The notes beneath the pieces were generated by a model that did not search any database, was not told where the DNA came from, and worked only from the letters and a program-made list of their open reading frames with translations. DNA of 5,819 nucleotides. Source: Pseudomonadota bacterium (GTDB taxonomy: Bacteria; Pseudomonadota; Alphaproteobacteria; Sphingomonadales; SMXR01). Every line of letters begins with the position of its first letter. The first letter of the stretch is position 1. Position numbers and translations under genes: made by a program. Shown here piece after piece: positions 5,198 through 5,819 of the stretch. Location of the stretch: assembly GCA_022571175.1 (NCBI GenBank), contig JACZYI010000124.1:1-5819 (forward strand). The letters run 5' to 3'.

Positions 5198-5819
5198 TCA
5201 ATCCTGCTCCGCCCGTTTCTTTTCGGTCATACGAATGGAGAGGATGGATAATTCGTACAGAAGCAGGATAGGAATGCCAAGCCCCACCTGTGAGATAATA
5301 TCGGGGGGTGTCAAAAAGGCCGCCACGGCAAAGGTAATTATCACCGCGTATTTGCGGTTCCGCTTCAGGCCATCGCTGGTGACCAGACCGGCCCGGCCCA
5401 TCAGTGTCAACAGAACCGGCAGTTGAAAACTGACGCCAAAAGCGAAGATAAGCTTCATCACCAGCGAGAGATATTCGCCGACCCGCGCCTCGAGCTGGAT
5501 CGGCAACCCGCCGGCGGCTCCGGTGGTCTCGAAACTGAGGAAGAACTGCCAGGCCAGGGGAAATATCCAATAATAAACCAGCGCCCCACCGAGGAAGAAC
5601 AGGATCGGGGTGGCGATCAGGAAGGGGAGAAACGCGAACTTTTCGTTGCGGTAAAGTCCGGGCGCGATGAACATCCAGAGTTGGGTGGCGACGAAGGGAA
5701 AGGAAAGGAAGGCGCCGGCGAAGAACGCCACCTTGACGTAGGTGAAGAAGGTCTCGGTCAGGCCGGTGAAGATCATCCGCCGGCCCTCTTGTTGGCCGAT
5801 GACGTCGGACAGGGGCTTG
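5198..5819 (-). CDS. tatC: Sec-independent translocase subunit TatC (partial, N-terminus outside the window)
   Basis: TatC is the polytopic inner-membrane receptor for twin-arginine signal peptides and works with TatA and TatB to export folded proteins. The open frame continues through the right edge: 206 residues are visible, beginning KPLSDVIGQQ, so the Met at 5774-5776 is internal. About 50-60 N-terminal residues with helix 1 are missing. Visible are the loop FTGLTETFFTYVKV, then four or five hydrophobic segments. Conserved landmarks include LYRNEK (its Glu matches E. coli Glu103), FAFGVSFQLP, LTPPDIISQ and the C-terminal LLLYELSIL with a charged tail. Gln replaces the Glu common in FGVSFEVP of E. 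coli. The N-terminal-proximal part uses almost only G/C-ending codons, unlike the rest of the window. Confidence 0.97.
   Translation of the reverse strand, partial: KPLSDVIGQQEGRRMIFTGLTETFFTYVKVAFFAGAFLSFPFVATQLWMFIAPGLYRNEKFAFLPFLIATPILFFLGGALVYYWIFPLAWQFFLSFETTGAAGGLPIQLEARVGEYLSLVMKLIFAFGVSFQLPVLLTLMGRAGLVTSDGLKRNRKYAVIITFAVAAFLTPPDIISQVGLGIPILLLYELSILSIRMTEKKRAEQD

Noticed and set aside
1..5819. Mobile elements, CRISPR arrays, tRNA/rRNA genes or an undescribed multi-gene system
   Set aside because: The window is filled by six recognisable housekeeping/export genes in a known order. No terminal repeats, transposase, spaced repeats or structured RNA signatures were seen.

Overview
The window is an ordinary-looking envelope/export and housekeeping cluster from an alphaproteobacterium. 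All supported genes lie on the minus strand, so transcription runs from right to left. In that direction the order is tatC (5' end beyond the right edge), serS, surE, a LysM/LytM-type lipoprotein, yajC and secD. secD ends 5 bases from the left edge, and secF would be expected next. The class-level assignment rests on this gene order (tatC-serS-surE-nlpD-like-yajC-secD), on the short SecD and on the protein sequences themselves. Base composition is moderate, roughly mid-50s % G+C by eye. I cannot name a genus.

Region by region. Bases 5198-5819 hold the C-terminal part of TatC, the receptor of the twin-arginine translocase. After 27 bases comes serS (3899-5170), seryl-tRNA synthetase. Its stop overlaps the surE start by one base (TAATG). 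surE (3108-3899) is a metal-dependent nucleotidase. A 37-base spacer then leads to a lipoprotein with two LysM domains and a degenerate LytM/M23 domain (2132-3070), probably an activator of peptidoglycan amidases rather than an enzyme. A longer 144-base gap follows, carrying a good sigma70-like promoter candidate. It leads to yajC (1676-1987), and after 56 bases to secD (6-1619), both parts of the accessory Sec translocon complex.

How the genes fit together. TatC (folded-protein export) and YajC/SecD (unfolded-protein export) are two arms of protein translocation. The lipoprotein is exported through the Sec route and acts on the cell wall. SerS and SurE are cytoplasmic housekeeping enzymes in the same transcription unit. 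The promoter candidate upstream of yajC would let the Sec genes be expressed independently of the upstream genes.

I do not see an undescribed biological system here. There is no mobile element, CRISPR array, RNA gene or unrecognised protein. The observations worth a second look are small: a sharp codon-usage change inside tatC near the right edge; loss of most catalytic residues in the LytM domain; a 15-codon mini-ORF bridging surE and the lipoprotein gene; CTAG-centred palindromes confined to two gene junctions; and a weak hairpin plus U-tract between yajC and secD. No stretch over 300 bases lacks a gene.
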